Positions 1 to 10,868 are shown, numbered from the stretch's first letter. The stretch is 24,238 bases of DNA from Echinostoma caproni (GCA_900618425.1 UZAN01040245.1:61196-85433); one strand, 5' to 3'. Translations and numbers: made by a program. Notes: generated by a model not told the origin, from the letters alone.

Positions 1-314
1 ATCAAGGCTGCTATTGACTCAGTTGACTGTGAGATTCCGCCATAGAAAACAGCAGCACTTGTGTCAGACACACGTGGAATGTCTTGGTCCCCCATCTCCA
101 TTGGGGTCTGAACTGAACAATCATCAGCCGTTCCGGAGGGGCCTTGTCCGGGGACACGGATCTGAACGTAGTCAGGGGTTTCTTTCAGGGTCCACTTGCA
201 TTGTGTTTCGGGGCAGTTTTTCCGCTGGCATCCAGAATCTTCGAGCTCAAAATCCCCATTCTTGAGGGCTCTCTGATTGGAATCAGTTCGGATGGCTACC
301 ACCTCCGTTAGTCA
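1..314 (-). pseudogene. open frame downstream of Gag, running off the left edge (LTR retroelement)
   Basis: On the minus strand a frame without stops runs from just after a TGA at 315-317 to the window edge, about 104 codons. It has no early ATG. It lies directly downstream of the Gag-like pseudogene on the same strand, so it is probably the Gag C-terminus, or the start of the protease/Pol region, of the same Gypsy-type element. The predicted peptide has three closely spaced cysteines (GCQRKNCPETQC, near positions 200-240), but they do not form a standard CCHC zinc knuckle. I recognise no protease motif. The assignment rests on position and strand, not on a domain match. It may continue for kilobases to the left of this window. 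Confidence 0.4.
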
Positions 315-942
315 GTTTGGTTGCCGTGATTCCCATAGGCTGGGATCTAGAGCCTTCGATTGACTGGACAGGTGTCACTTTCTTTGAGGTGAGTTCCCTC
401 AGTACATCCGTCAGTTTGAAAGCACTTACTGTCTCCTCGGTATTACTTATCCGTACCGTCTCCCGCAAGCCCTCGGGCAGGCTCCCAAAAGGCGATCCAG
501 CATTAAATCCGGACGCGCGACATCATCCAAAGTAGGGAGCACTCGAGTGAACAGGGCACGCAGAGCCACGGCATGTGACAGGGGTCCACGCCAACTCCGA
601 AATGCGCCGTCCTGAAGCTCCGCCACGCCTGCTGGCGATCAGTCGGGGTGTCAAAATCCGTGATCGGAACGTCCTTCGCGGTAGCTCACTCCATTTTCCC
701 CGGGCCTCTTCGCGCCACATCCATCTCCGCCCGCGCTCGGCCCATGAGAAGCGTTCGGAGGGCCCTCAACTCACCACGCTTCGGCAGTATCCCCGCAGCT
801 CCGCGGCGTCCACGAGCTCTTCTAGGAACGTGGGTGCGTCTCCATCCTCGAAGGTTCCAGGCCACAGAACCTTCATCCTGATCCTCGCGACGGCACCGAT
901 TGGTATAACTCCAGCAGACGGTGCTCGGTCAAGGATAGCCAT
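283..942 (-). pseudogene. Gag (capsid-like) pseudogene of a Gypsy-type LTR retrotransposon
   Basis: Gag packages element RNA in cytoplasmic particles. Reading the minus strand, an ATG at 940-942 opens a 58-codon frame ending in TGA at 766-768, with the Gag-like segment FEDGDAPTFLEELVDAAELRG. A change of frame then gives RALRTLLMGRARAEMDV, followed by WRSFRTAHFGVGVDP, and near 468-560 a segment with LMLDRLLGACP and GLRETVRI. This order (helical N-terminal half, a short W-x-x-F/R-x-A region, a leucine-rich C-terminal half) is typical of retrotransposon Gag capsid domains. At least two frameshifts and several stops separate the pieces, so it is dead. The stretch is clearly more GC-rich than its surroundings. 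No zinc knuckle is visible. The family call is from memory of Gag patterns; a Gypsy-like clade is more likely than Copia or BEL, but this is not proven. Confidence 0.6.
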
Positions 943-950
943 TTATTGAG

Positions 951-1245
951 GATCACAGAATGAACATCAGCATTGTGGCATACATAACACAGAGAATCTA
1001 ATCAGAAACATATCATTGCAGTTCCTGGCCGCGCGACGGGTAAGCAACCGATAGTTGAGACCCCACAAATTTCCCTCAGTCATCTTATTAGTTTTTGATA
1101 GTTGCAAGTAATCACTAACTATGTTACCTACCACTAACAAATGATTAGTATCTCACGACACTGCTACTACCACTACTAACGGTGCGTCATAGCTCTTGAG
1201 GCTATAGTCTACAGTAGTATCTCGTTGTACTGTATCATCGTTGCG
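951..1245 (-). other. possible leader or LTR remnant upstream of the Gag pseudogene
   Basis: This stretch lies immediately 5' of the Gag start on the minus strand, where a 5' untranslated leader, primer-binding site and LTR would be expected. I could not find a matching second LTR, clear TG..CA ends or a convincing primer-binding site. The GC-rich patch near 1028-1040 may belong to the leader. The call is by position only. Confidence 0.2.
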
Positions 1246-1249
1246 GATT

Positions 1250-1935
1250 GATCACAACCGATCAAAAGCGGTCTGGGAGACAAATACAGGTGGGTAGAAT
1301 GGGTTGCAATGAAGGGCTAAAACCTCAATCCCTCCGAGTTGTTATGATAGTTACCTTAAGCCACGAACAACCGGGTTGGAGCTATTTGAAAGAGCTGAAT
1401 CAAGATGAGCATAATGCGTACTGGAAAAGCACAAAACAATCCAATGGTAACGACCCGCTAATTAGCGTTCATTTAGTGAGAGCAATATGTACCAGAACAA
1501 CTTGTTTTCTTTCGAATTATTCAAAACCGAAAAACGTTTTATCCAATTAACAAACTGGTAGAAATAAAATTTGTCATTACTAGCTCTGAGAGAGTGAGCT
1601 TGTGAACGTAAAGTTTTATTCCTCGAAATCGGAGTTACACAAATTATGAATCAATTATATTCCTGTCATTGGTGTTTGCATAGACAAAATGTAAGCCTAA
1701 AGCATGAAAGTACCATCACAAAAATATCCATGATTTAATCGAGGTGCCCAATACACTTCGATGTTGGTGATCACAACACCTTTGAAGGTGTTTGTGTTCG
1801 TATGCCAAAGTGAACTACCAATAGTTTTCCAACCCGGTTATAGCACCGTTGATTGGAATTGATTATTGAACTGATCAGCATGAATACCGTACATCAGCGG
1901 CGTTCTTCCAGGAAAAATGTGCACATTTTTGATCC
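1250..1935. other. no recognisable feature
   Basis: AT-leaning unique-looking sequence. The longest ATG frame is about 100 codons (1248-1550, plus) and has no domain, no biased composition and no similarity that I recognise. I see no RNA gene or repeat. Confidence 0.5.
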
Positions 1936-1939
1936 CTTC

Positions 1940-2070
1940 ATTTGGCCGTGTAGCTCATGGGTATAGGTTCGAAGTTCGCGAGGTGATTCCTGACAAGGAT
2001 ACAAAAAGTGCGCACCTCTGACGAGCCGAAAACATGATGAAACAGCTGTTCAGTGCTCTTTGTCGATCTG
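1940..2070 (+). repeat. degenerate tRNA-derived SINE remnant
   Basis: An A-box-like motif (tagctcatggg, 1951-1961) and a B-box-like motif (ggttcgaagttc, 1966-1977) sit unusually close together, which suggests an internal deletion of the tRNA-like head. About 65 bases downstream on the same strand is aaacagctgttcagtgct, an 18-base string found exactly in the tail of the better SINE copy at 14228-14410. Head and tail in the right order on one strand support a decayed member of the same family. A pure tail fragment beside unrelated box-like sequence is the alternative. Confidence 0.4.
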
Positions 2071-2229
2071 CACAAACACTTACATCGCATTTGATTGCGA
2101 GTACCTCGTGAGGAAGTAACGATCTCCCAAGGAGTGAAGCCCACACCACAACAGTGCTTGGTAGCGGTGAAAAATAAGTCACGTGAGCTACACCAAACAT
2201 TCACTGTCCCCACATCTCGTCACTGTTGG

Positions 2230-2690
2230 CCCCTACTGTTCACCCTGAAAAGATTTGTAACGCCAAACGTATAGCGCTGGTGATGTTACAAGTTTCACTG
2301 CCAAACTGTTTTCCATACTTTCGGCCAAGTGTATGCGCTGGAGTCAAGTAACAGGCATGTAATGGTTATAGTAGTAGTTGTTGTACGCACTGAACTAGGA
2401 ATCCGAGCCACGCAATACGAATCAGGGAACACAAATCAAGGACTAGCAATCACGGACCGGATCACATAAGCAATGGACTGCAATGCCACTGGTAGGCAAT
2501 ATCCCACATAACTGAGAAGTGAGGAAAAAGACACAGAAGTAGTAGTTCATTTATTGGATGAAATAATAGGGATTAAGTAATATGTACAAAGTAAGTTCAT
2601 TGATTATCCGGGCTTCTACCAATCGCGTTCCAGTATTGCATGTGTCGCTATGCTCTCTCTGGGCCGCACGGTCTCTGATTGGCTGGTACG
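2230..2690. other. no recognisable feature
   Basis: Mixed-composition sequence with no coding frame of note and no repeat that I could match elsewhere in the window. It adjoins the GC-richer block that follows. Confidence 0.4.
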
Positions 2691-2696
2691 ATTCAC

Positions 2697-2950
2697 CTAT
2701 GGTACGTGGTCAGAAGCAGTGACACGTACGCGCGGTGTTGACGTCACCCGTGAAGTTTGGTTGGTCGCAGTTGTCCAAAAACGGTAACGCGTCGCTCCAG
2801 GGTACGCATCATCTCGTAAGCCCGGATCGCCACAAAACAGCCGCCGGAAATTTCCAACTGTCAGTGGTAGGTAGACAAGTGAACAACAGTTCCCCAGGAG
2901 CACACGACAGGTTTCGCGGTGCATACCGCTCATCACCTTTGCGTATCTGG
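2697..2950. other. GC-richer block open on both strands, unassigned
   Basis: Both strands stay open for 72-79 codons here (minus 2697-2936, plus 2735-2953), in a block richer in CG dinucleotides than its neighbours and similar in feel to the Gag region. The minus-strand frame contains GLRDDAYPGATRYRFW. The HPGATR-like part faintly recalls a retroviral-type integrase zinc-binding region, but the zinc ligands are not there. A fragment of a retroelement is plausible. I cannot name it. Confidence 0.2.
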
Positions 2951-2954
2951 TAGT

Positions 2955-3985
2955 AGTCCCTCATCCAATAACCTAATTGTTCTCCGAATGTTTATTTTAA
3001 TCACAAGAACCGAATGGATTATAAGGGACCACACCCTGGCATGCGGCTCCTACCTAAACAGTCCGTTTGTGAGTGAAAGCATACCTGATGAGCGGAACGC
3101 ATCGTTAAACGTACTACATGTTGCAACCCAATTGCAAAAGGGCATGCAATCCCAAATGAGCTGTGATTAGTAGCATCCGACGCACGAAAAACGATATAAC
3201 CTTGATTCACAAATAAATTGCTTCGGGACATCATCCCCACAGCGCTACACCCCGTGGAGCAGACTGGAAGCTCAGGATGATATTTAATATTACTGTTTTT
3301 CTTTTGGAGCATTCGACAAGAGCAGCTGTCAATCCCGTTGCACAAGCGTGTACTAAGTCGAAACCTGACCTGTTGTTCACGAACTCCAACCACAATTGAA
3401 CCGGTCTAATAAGAGCTATCATCCGAAAGGACAAAAAAAACATGGACAGTCTCATTGAGCACTGTGACAGGCGCGAATGCGGCAGTCGACACGGTGAAAC
3501 GTGGGTGGCCTATAAACAACCTAGGTAGTGCATTTCAATGTCGGTTGAAATAAAGCTAGCACTGTGGCCGTTGACTGTTGTTCGATTAGGCTCGATACCA
3601 ATCTCTCTGAGTTGTATTGCTAAATGACTACGATGGAATTATAATACGCAAACAGGGGAAAATTTTGACAAATACTGAAATCAAAAACATAGCTTTCTGT
3701 GTAGGATTTCACTTTTTCGAAATCGTGTGTGAAGTGGAAACTGTTACTGAATGTTTAAACTACCAACCACAGTTGAGTTAAAATACTGTGGGCTTCAGAT
3801 CGATTAAGCGCAGCGTAAATGTTTATTGCAATCGCATCCTCCATTTAATTGACATGGGTATGTTGGCAAATCATTCCATCAAATTCTAATGAAAAGGGAA
3901 ATTAGGGGTATTATTTCCAGCAAACTGCAATGTTCCCATGTTCTAACCGTTACCTTATACTTTATATTCTCTGCTGAGTGACACG
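2955..3985. other. no recognisable feature
   Basis: AT-leaning sequence. A 124-codon minus-strand frame (3019-3393) overlaps another minus-strand frame (3231-3455). Neither shows a domain, signal peptide or family resemblance, and both are compatible with chance. Confidence 0.4.
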
Positions 3986-3992
3986 AGTAAAC

Positions 3993-4115
3993 ATCCTAGC
4001 AACCAATCGGTACTTTTAATCGGTCAGAATGTCATATGTAGAGGTTTTCAAAAGGGATAGGCACAGTGAATAGTTGTGAAGTAGCGGCAGTTTAATCGGT
4101 CATATCCTAGCAACC
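3993..4115 (+). promoter_or_regulatory. duplicated 12-base modules with RFX-like half-sites
   Basis: The string atcctagcaacc occurs at 3993-4004 and 4104-4115, and tttaatcggtca at 4015-4026 and 4091-4102. The order is A-B then B-A, all in direct orientation. The core CCTAGCAAC resembles a strong half-site of RFX winged-helix transcription factors (RGYAAC). Two RFX-like sites 111 bases apart could be an enhancer or promoter element, or a decayed local duplication. No gene lies next to it in this window, so a regulatory role is inference only. Confidence 0.25.
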
Positions 4116-4175
4116 GTCTAAGTGTTTGATTGAGTATCAGCGTAGATATGGTTTGTGCCTAACAGCAAAGCGGGG

Positions 4176-4201
4176 TCCCTCTTTCCCTCTCTCCCTCCCT
4201 C
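4176..4201 (+). repeat. 26-base polypyrimidine tract
   Basis: An uninterrupted run of C and T (ctccct- and cttt-type units) lies in otherwise mixed sequence. It is followed by agatgg-type sequence with no convincing 3' splice site or downstream exon frame. It may be a simple repeat. Confidence 0.6.
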
Positions 4202-4204
4202 ATG

Positions 4205-4895
4205 ATGGTGAACCACCATGCCGGAAACTAGATGGGAATCGTGTAAGTCCATCATGTAGATTGAACTGGATTCGTATAACGCTATCTGACACTGCATTGA
4301 ATGCGGCTACCGGATGATCATATTGAACACACAAAAGCCATCTTCTCACCTAGGTATATTCACATCAGTAAAGAAACCATATGAACCAATGATTTCACCA
4401 AAATTCTGTCCTGGGAACTGCCGAATAAATTTTTAAATCAAATTCTAATCGGTGTGTGACGATTCACTTGACACAAAGGAGTTTTCTCTAAACTTAAAAT
4501 GTACCCGGTGAACATATATCAGTGAGTTCAACCGGTATAGCTATACACTATGAGTGATTATCGACAAACTGTCCATCACAATGTGGCCTAATTGTTGCGG
4601 GGCTTGAACTTGCCCACGCACGCACAGGTGATTGATCGTATCACATCAATGGCAGTGAACTGACTGACTGTCAGGGATTGGAACAGGAGACTAGATTTAT
4701 TCGTTTTTTTTTCCTTGATTGGTTGAGATTTGGACGTGACTATAAAAGCCAACCAGTGTTGATGGCACTCAATCGGATGGAACAGTGCACGCACGGAGAG
4801 GGAGACAAAAATACAAAACACAAATTACTGAACACACAGTGTAGACGAAATTATATGTTTTCGGTGAATTCCTTTTCAAGCCTTTACAATGACGT
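4205..4895. other. no recognisable feature
   Basis: AT-leaning sequence with a short T-run near 4705. Overlapping short frames on both strands at 4588-4899 show no family resemblance. Confidence 0.4.
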
Positions 4896-4899
4896 TTAA

Positions 4900-5890
4900 A
4901 TGAGACAATTTTAATGGCGTCAAACAGAACGGTGCTGGAGTTAGGTGTTTAATAATGAGCCTGAGAAAACTCCAAATGTGTGCGCTGTTTGGATCAGGTA
5001 ACCAAAATCGCTATACTACGTCATGGTCATGTAAACAAGCGATTTTATCTTGCCTTAGCCAGGGAAGTTTGAGAGATTGAATGAATTTGCGTTGTGCGTA
5101 CAGCTCAGGCTTCATGAGTCGGATGCCAATAGCTTCTGTGATCGCTAACGTCCGAAACGGTATTGTTCTCAAGGGGTGTGGTGAGACTCGATTAATGATT
5201 GTAAATGCCGAGCGCATGTCAACCAAGTGTCCCGTCTCTAACAGATTGTGGATTGTGTTCTCTGATCCTTTGAGATAACTGCCTTGTCTCTCCACCTACA
5301 TAAGTCGCACCACAGGTACACTTGAATTTGTGGACAATCACAGATGAAGTCAAAACAGACATTTTATCTTTGCTGTAACATCAGATTTTTGGTGAGGTAG
5401 AGAATGCACATCCTTGCTGAGCGGCATTAAGTGCGGATTTCACTACTGCAGATAAAACTCTGTTGACGCTGTCAGTGGTGACCACCTTTGAATGGAAGTT
5501 TTGTAAAAAGCAGTTTCTTCGCTTTTGGCATTTTTATTGGCTTATTCTGTTCAGTCCAATTACGGTCGATACACTTCTCAGGATAGAGATTTTCCTGTAA
5601 GGTTCTCCTCACTAGTTCAAGTTCATCCTTTAACGTATCTTCTGAACAGATGCGTCTTTCAGTCTGCAGGAGACAGCGTACGGAGTAACGTTTTAGGTAG
5701 ACTGAGACGAAACTATAAAACTTTGTGTATTGTGCACCCCACGTTGCTTTTTGATATACCTTTATTTGGATGGAGCCATCGGGGCGTCCAGTTAAACGAA
5801 CATCCAAAAACGGAAGGGAGTCCTCTGGAATTTGCTGATTGCGACTGCGATACATTTGGCTAATTTTTTGCTCGTACAAACCCATACCGG
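4900..5890 (-). pseudogene. Penelope-like element, 5'-truncated: C-terminal RT plus GIY-YIG endonuclease
   Basis: PLEs copy themselves with a telomerase-related reverse transcriptase fused to a GIY-YIG nuclease. Reading down the minus strand, the 5472-5885 frame carries LPFLDVRLTGRPDGSIQIKV, then a YxKxTW..QYTKFYSFV region, RRICSEDTL and LxRTLQENLYP, the familiar C-terminal end of PLE RT. After a frameshift near 5475 and a stop near 5385 comes a zinc-finger/GIY segment, KCTCGATYVGGETRQ (about 5285-5330). The GIY-YIG remainder follows at 5011-5280, with NLLETGHLVD and ITEAIGIRLMKP, the latter holding the expected catalytic Glu. The catalytic RT core (YVDD region) is missing upstream, so it is 5'-truncated. 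About 100 bases of 3' sequence (4900-5010) are shared with the copy at 17210-17500. It is the best-preserved PLE in the window, yet not functional. Confidence 0.88.
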
Positions 5891-5899
5891 AAACCTAAA

Positions 5900-8800
5900 G
5901 AAGACTGAGCAACAGCACTTAGCTTCTGCAAAGTCGAACCGGTCCATTAGTAAAATTCCAAATTTATTTGACCAATAACTCAAGGTGTAAACCATCAATT
6001 GTGTTAATCAGGAGCAAGGATGATGGTTCACCAGTCGAAAGTTCATGATTTGCGATATGGAACAGAGTGAAAATAGAAAGCCACGCCGAATAGTCCTAGA
6101 AAGAGCAAAAATATTACTCCTTGCCATGATGATATCAAAGTCCCCCCCCCTCTCGGTGCTCAAATCGCGGAAAGTGGGCAGTGTTGTTGTTGCTGGCTTA
6201 GTTCCCCTCGACAAAATGGAACTAGCTGAGTTTTCCCAACACATCTTCTTCATTTACTCACGAAATGAAAACGAAGGTTATCACACGTTGAATGTTGAAT
6301 GCGCAAATCAACAAAAAACAGAAGTAAGCAACAATGTTTCATACGCAAATTTTTATCATTTTCGGGGGTGTTTGGCATGCTCTTGTTATCACTAAGTTTT
6401 CCAAAATGACCAGTATTGATGTCCCCTGATGCCTTTTTTCGTTACATCTTCCGTTACTACGACTAGCATAGCTGTCTCTTTTTTGTGCGTTGCGTGAAAG
6501 TTTTCCACACAGTTTTTTTATTCTGTTTCTACTCCCCAAATGACAATGCGGATTGAGATATATTTGCTTTGAAATTTGCCTGTCAATGGACAGATATCAT
6601 TTAAGGATAAAACCAAAAACATAACCGGTTGGTTGAAGAACTATAGACGAATTGAAAAATCCATATGGATTCCGCACATACAAGTGGACGAATTGAATGA
6701 ATTCGTATATTTCGCAAGATCTAGATGAATAAAAACACCACGGAATTTCAAGCTTCCATGAATGAAGCTTGAAGTCTAACGCATACGAACGTTGCCACGA
6801 CGATATCTAGCCCAAATATATCTGGCCAACTGAGGAACATGACCGTCGTATATTGATTTCTTTTAGCAGGTTTATTGTTCATTATGCCTATTTTTCCATT
6901 GTATAGAAAAATCCAATTGGATTGTTCATCTGCTTCCATTTGGTCTGATTTGAAAAACCGTTGTTGTTTCATGATAAAATTCACCAATTCATTGGAGTTT
7001 TTAGGGTCTCGAAACAAACATGTTATTTTTGATCTCCAGATAGTAAAATGAGCAACTGAAATTTGTTAGAAGAAACAAAAATCATAAAAACTATCAACTG
7101 TTTTAGATGAAATCGGATTTTGGGAGTAGAAAATGAGTGCATTCTAAGTGGAACTCAAGTAGTCTCGGTCCGAATTAGCTGATAGGTTGGTCTAAACATT
7201 TTGTACGACAAGATCGGGAACACCGCTGAGCTAGGGCGAGAATATCAAGTTACATCAAGTGAAGAATGAACTTTGTGTAGTCATTGGGCGACAAATTTTC
7301 AGCAACAATCCTGTTTCAATATCATTGGTGAACCTGAGCGCGCATCGACAATGAACATTGTGCAGTACTGTGAAAAGAAGCACAGATTAAGAAGGGGGAC
7401 AAGTAATATAAATATAAACTGTAATTTACTACACAGCTAGTACGAAATTTATGCATCGATTTATCTGAAAGCCGTTCCCTTGAGGCCAGAACGCTAGGAG
7501 TTAATCTTAAATTGGAATTCATGTCTGACTTCATAGGTGGATATCGAAGGATAGTTTGCCAGATGCGGACATAATGACGGCTTATTCAGAATTACGTCAC
7601 ACAGGGAACCACAAATGGGACATCTGATAATTAGAAATGGGGTTGCATACATATGTGGAAATGCTTTGCAGAGGTTGCCCAATTCGGTAAAATATTTAAA
7701 CATCTGACCGGGGAGGATCCCAAATCAGCAGCAAGTACAGTGAAACAAAAGGTCAGACGAAAGCAGCTCACAATGTATGTATCATTTATCCATGGTTTAT
7801 GGTGCAACTTGATGACCTGCTGAGTTTGTTACACACCGAATTACGCCTAGGAGGACTTCATAAATTTAAACCATCTGTGATATTGTCACGTGAGGTGTCT
7901 TTATTCCGGTCAGCTTTTATTGATTGCATGCCATGCCGGGTACTATTCCCCCTGATTATCTGAAGCTCTCTACCTTAGCACCATATGTGAAACGCATTTC
8001 ACATTATTTATTATTGTGAACCATTAACATTGATTCTACGTTGGATGTCGTTTTTCTTCCTCAATTGCTCACCCAATGGAGCTAATATTAAATGTGTTCT
8101 GATCATTCAGTTGCTTTTTACAAAATTACGAAGATGATTGCAATACATTTAACACACAATTCCGATAACCCAAAGCGAATTGCATTTTGATCACACCTAG
8201 TCATGGATGCATCACACAAATTCGCTCCTCCGTTCATGTTTCTTTTTACCCTAGTTACCAACTGCAATAACACAGCGGATTACGAGAATCACGCAAAATC
8301 ACAATCTATCCCAACGTGAATTACGCCGTGCGACTGTGGACATAATTGAGCAAATGCGATCAGTCATTCACGTCATTAGTACCCGTACACTACTTATTTA
8401 CTAATTTGCGACAATTAATGCACGTGGAAACGTAATGGTCTGTAAAAACGGGGACACATTGGAATAGGGTTTCCTCTATCGTGAATCTCAGCTTTTTATC
8501 AGGCAATCGGCAGCACGAGTATACTACATTCCACTACATCCCTTGTTGATTACCTGAGGCACAGTTCGGATTAGCTGCACACACACTTGGAGTGCATCAC
8601 TTGTGTCGGAACTAAACCATTTATGAACTAAACCAATGGGAAAATCAGAGTATGTATGGGCACCAGAATATAGCCTTTAAACAGTATTCCCTCTGCCCAC
8701 TTTGGAATGCGTGTTCCTCCAATCAGCTGACTGAAATCGTCCCGTCTCTCTTCGGTAGGATTTAATTCGAAACAAGGGGTTTACTTCCCCGGTGCATAGA

Positions 8801-9080
8801 TATCTGGTTAACTAATACCTGTGGGACACCTTTCCAATGTTATTAAAGATTATCCATCAATGTATACGTCATACAATTGAATTATATGGGAAAATGAATG
8901 TAGGAAGATTTTCGTCTTGCTGAGTAAGTAGGGATAGCATTGTGGTTGAGGAAGTAAGCGTGTAAATGCTTTGGTTGAGCATAGTTGATACTGCCCTTCA
9001 TATTGCACGCCGCCATCAAACTTTAGACGTATCGCACTCCAGTCAAATCAAATAAAGATTTACAGTGATTGAAAAGAGTC
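5900..9080. other. no recognisable feature
   Basis: About 3.2 kb of AT-leaning sequence. Frames of 60-116 codons (for example 6045-6395 plus, 6008-6253 minus, 6748-7017 minus, 7322-7703 minus) have no motifs that I recognise and overlap one another on opposite strands. There is a run of nine C at 6142-6150. The part near 5900-6250 could hold badly decayed upstream PLE sequence, but I find no RT motif to show it. Confidence 0.4.
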
Positions 9081-9082
9081 GT

Positions 9083-9750
9083 TCAATAAGGGCAGTCACT
9101 TTTGGTTCCAGCGTCATATCGAACATCAGATTTGACAGGAAAATCCGAAAATGATGATCTCAGAGGATATTTTGGTTGAAATACACTCAATTTCCTGCTA
9201 TGTCGCGCCTTTCTGAAATTCGAAAAACGGGGCAAAATACGACACTGCATGTTACTCAGTATTAGATGGCAATAAGTAGTACAAAATTCCGATGGGGAGT
9301 TTTGTAGCAAAATGAAAAAGATCGATGAAAAGTACGTAAAGTTCGTTGTGTCCCCGATGTCTATATTTATACACTGTTTTTTTATAACAGAATATAAATA
9401 TACCATCTCGCGTAGCCTCAATGAAACGAAGCAATTTAAATCGCTTTTCATCCACACTCCAGTAATTGACCCGAAATCTGCGTATTAGCAAGCAAAAACA
9501 GCTTCATTTGATTCAGTCATTTGCGAGTTTCTCCAATTGTGATAACTTTCGCCCCATTCACTGACTCACATTCATCTTCTTCTTTGTGACCGTTAGCTTG
9601 TGTCGAGACCAGTTTATTTAACGACTAAAAAGGGACCTGTTACAACATTTCTAAATAACGCACATCATAATCATAAATTTCGAGGCAGACGATTTTTTCT
9701 TCAAAAGACACCCATCAATAGACAAACAATGAGTGAAATCTTCAATCGAA
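9083..9750. other. unassigned stretch, perhaps 3' part of the pogo/Tigger element
   Basis: Two overlapping minus-strand frames (9083-9457 and 9252-9491) show no known motif. The stretch lies just 3' of the transposase pseudogene on the same strand, so the 3' untranslated part and terminal repeat of that element could be here. I could not identify a terminal inverted repeat or a TA target duplication. Confidence 0.25.
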
Positions 9751-9754
9751 TTGC

Positions 9755-10530
9755 AGTTATCCTCTGGTGGATGCCCCATCGGCTGCTTCAATGTAGGGAA
9801 TGAACCCACCTTTTATGAAGGCAGTGATGAGCAAGTGCAGATACACAGACACCCAAGCTTTCTTTACCAGATGCATGCCCACGAGGATGTCTACCTCGGC
9901 TTTCGCGATAAGTTGCTTATCTTACGCCAAAGACAAAACGTAGTTCAGTAAATATTTCCGAAACGAACATTTAAAAGACGAAATCACTGCTTACTACATT
10001 GGTTGCAGCACTGATGAACAGCTTGGAGACAGCGTTACCCATTTGACTTTGGAGAGTACTAGGACTTCCTTTTGGAGAGGGAGGTTATCTATATGTAGTA
10101 AAAATATTATAAACTCTTTGAGAAACCATCTAGTTGGCCGAAATTCGCCAGCCACTATGAATAAACAAAGACGCTATCCGTGCGTTTCTTGAATAATTGT
10201 AACTATAGAAAACGCTTTTTGCATCTATGCCGGGGAAAATTGTGGACTTTTAAATTTTGTAATAACCAGTAGTAATAAATTTTCTCCAGTAATCCTTCCA
10301 CAAAGGAGTAACGTGATCCTTTCTTTACTTTTATTGTATCCAGAAACTGTTTGTCCTCTGAGACCTAATAATCTTTCTGGAAGCGGTCTGTATTACAAAG
10401 CTGTTTCATTTGCATTGAAAATGCAGTCAGTATATCAATGGATCAACTGCGATAAACCCACTCGAAATTCTTCCACTGTATCATTTGATACCACCAAACT
10501 TTCCCCATCAAACTCTAAAGTAATGCTCGT
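9755..10530 (-). pseudogene. pogo/Tigger-type transposase pseudogene (DDE domain)
   Basis: Cut-and-paste transposases of this family use a DDD triad, often with an N-terminal CENP-B-like DNA-binding region. On the minus strand the family's order of motifs is plain: GESLVVSNDTVEEFRVGL (about 10440-10495), IFNANETAL (about 10395-10420), SKERITLLLC, LLLLVITKFKSPQF (about 10235-10275), FLLHIDN (about 10080-10105), VTLSPSCSSVLQPM (9997-10038), then VDILVGMHLVKKAWVSV and AFIKGGFIP (9797-9885). The first catalytic Asp (NxDE motif) is replaced by Asn. The second (LDN-like) is kept. Two stops follow QPM exactly where the third Asp should be. Further stops and at least one frameshift are present, and the spacing between blocks is shortened. 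It is an inactive relic. The family call is strong because six ordered motifs agree; the exact subfamily is uncertain. Confidence 0.82.
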
Positions 10531-10868
10531 GACTAGCTGTTTCCTCTTACCTTTGGGAAGGAATAACACTTGTCTGCGAAACCGACCTTGGATGACGCTA
10601 TTTGTTTCTCCTGTGCCACTCAGTTGATAGGCAGCACCTCTGCTGCGCATTATTTCTAGTGTGCTCTGTGGTCCCCAGGAAAACAGAAACATCTGTCAAT
10701 GACTCCTAGGCCATCCCGCATCTTGAAAATTCCCTTGTGTGCACATCTGACCGGTTAATTCATAAGGTGAAAAACTCGCCTTGTGAAGCCTGTTCTTGAA
10801 TTCACGTGAATCTACAAGAATTAACAAGGGTCACACGATTCTCCCATAGTTCGCTACTTGTATCACTG
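10531..10868 (-). pseudogene. N-terminal and 5' region of the pogo/Tigger element, copy 1
   Basis: This stretch is contiguous with, and upstream of, the catalytic part on the minus strand, where the CENP-B-type DNA-binding domain belongs. A frame contains VAQEKQIASS, resembling the QEKA segment of CENP-B/Tc5 helix-turn-helix domains. Frames are broken by several stops. The same sequence occurs inverted at 13312-13695. Sharply similar parts include a block around 10752-10800 (ggttaattcataaggtg then aaaaactcg) and one around 10592-10625 (ggatgacgctatttgttt). Copy-to-copy differences are many small substitutions and indels, so both are old. The domain call is moderate; the repeat relationship is seen directly. 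Confidence 0.6.

Noticed and set aside
3019..3393. 124-codon minus frame as a small gene
   Set aside because: No domain, no signal peptide, cysteine- and serine-rich chance composition, and overlap with another frame on the same strand.
4588..4670. tRNA-like B box on the minus strand (agttcaagcccc)
   Set aside because: No A box at a suitable distance and no pairing arms.
6045..6395. 116-codon plus frame as a coding exon
   Set aside because: No recognised motif, the opposite strand is also open, and no convincing splice sites or neighbouring exons are seen.
9083..9457. 124-codon minus frame as a gene
   Set aside because: No family resemblance. It overlaps a second frame and lies in the likely 3' part of the transposon relic.
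10313..10627. 104-codon plus frame as a secreted-protein gene (hydrophobic N-terminus)
   Set aside because: It is the antisense shadow of the pogo/Tigger transposase relic, whose ordered motifs are on the minus strand.
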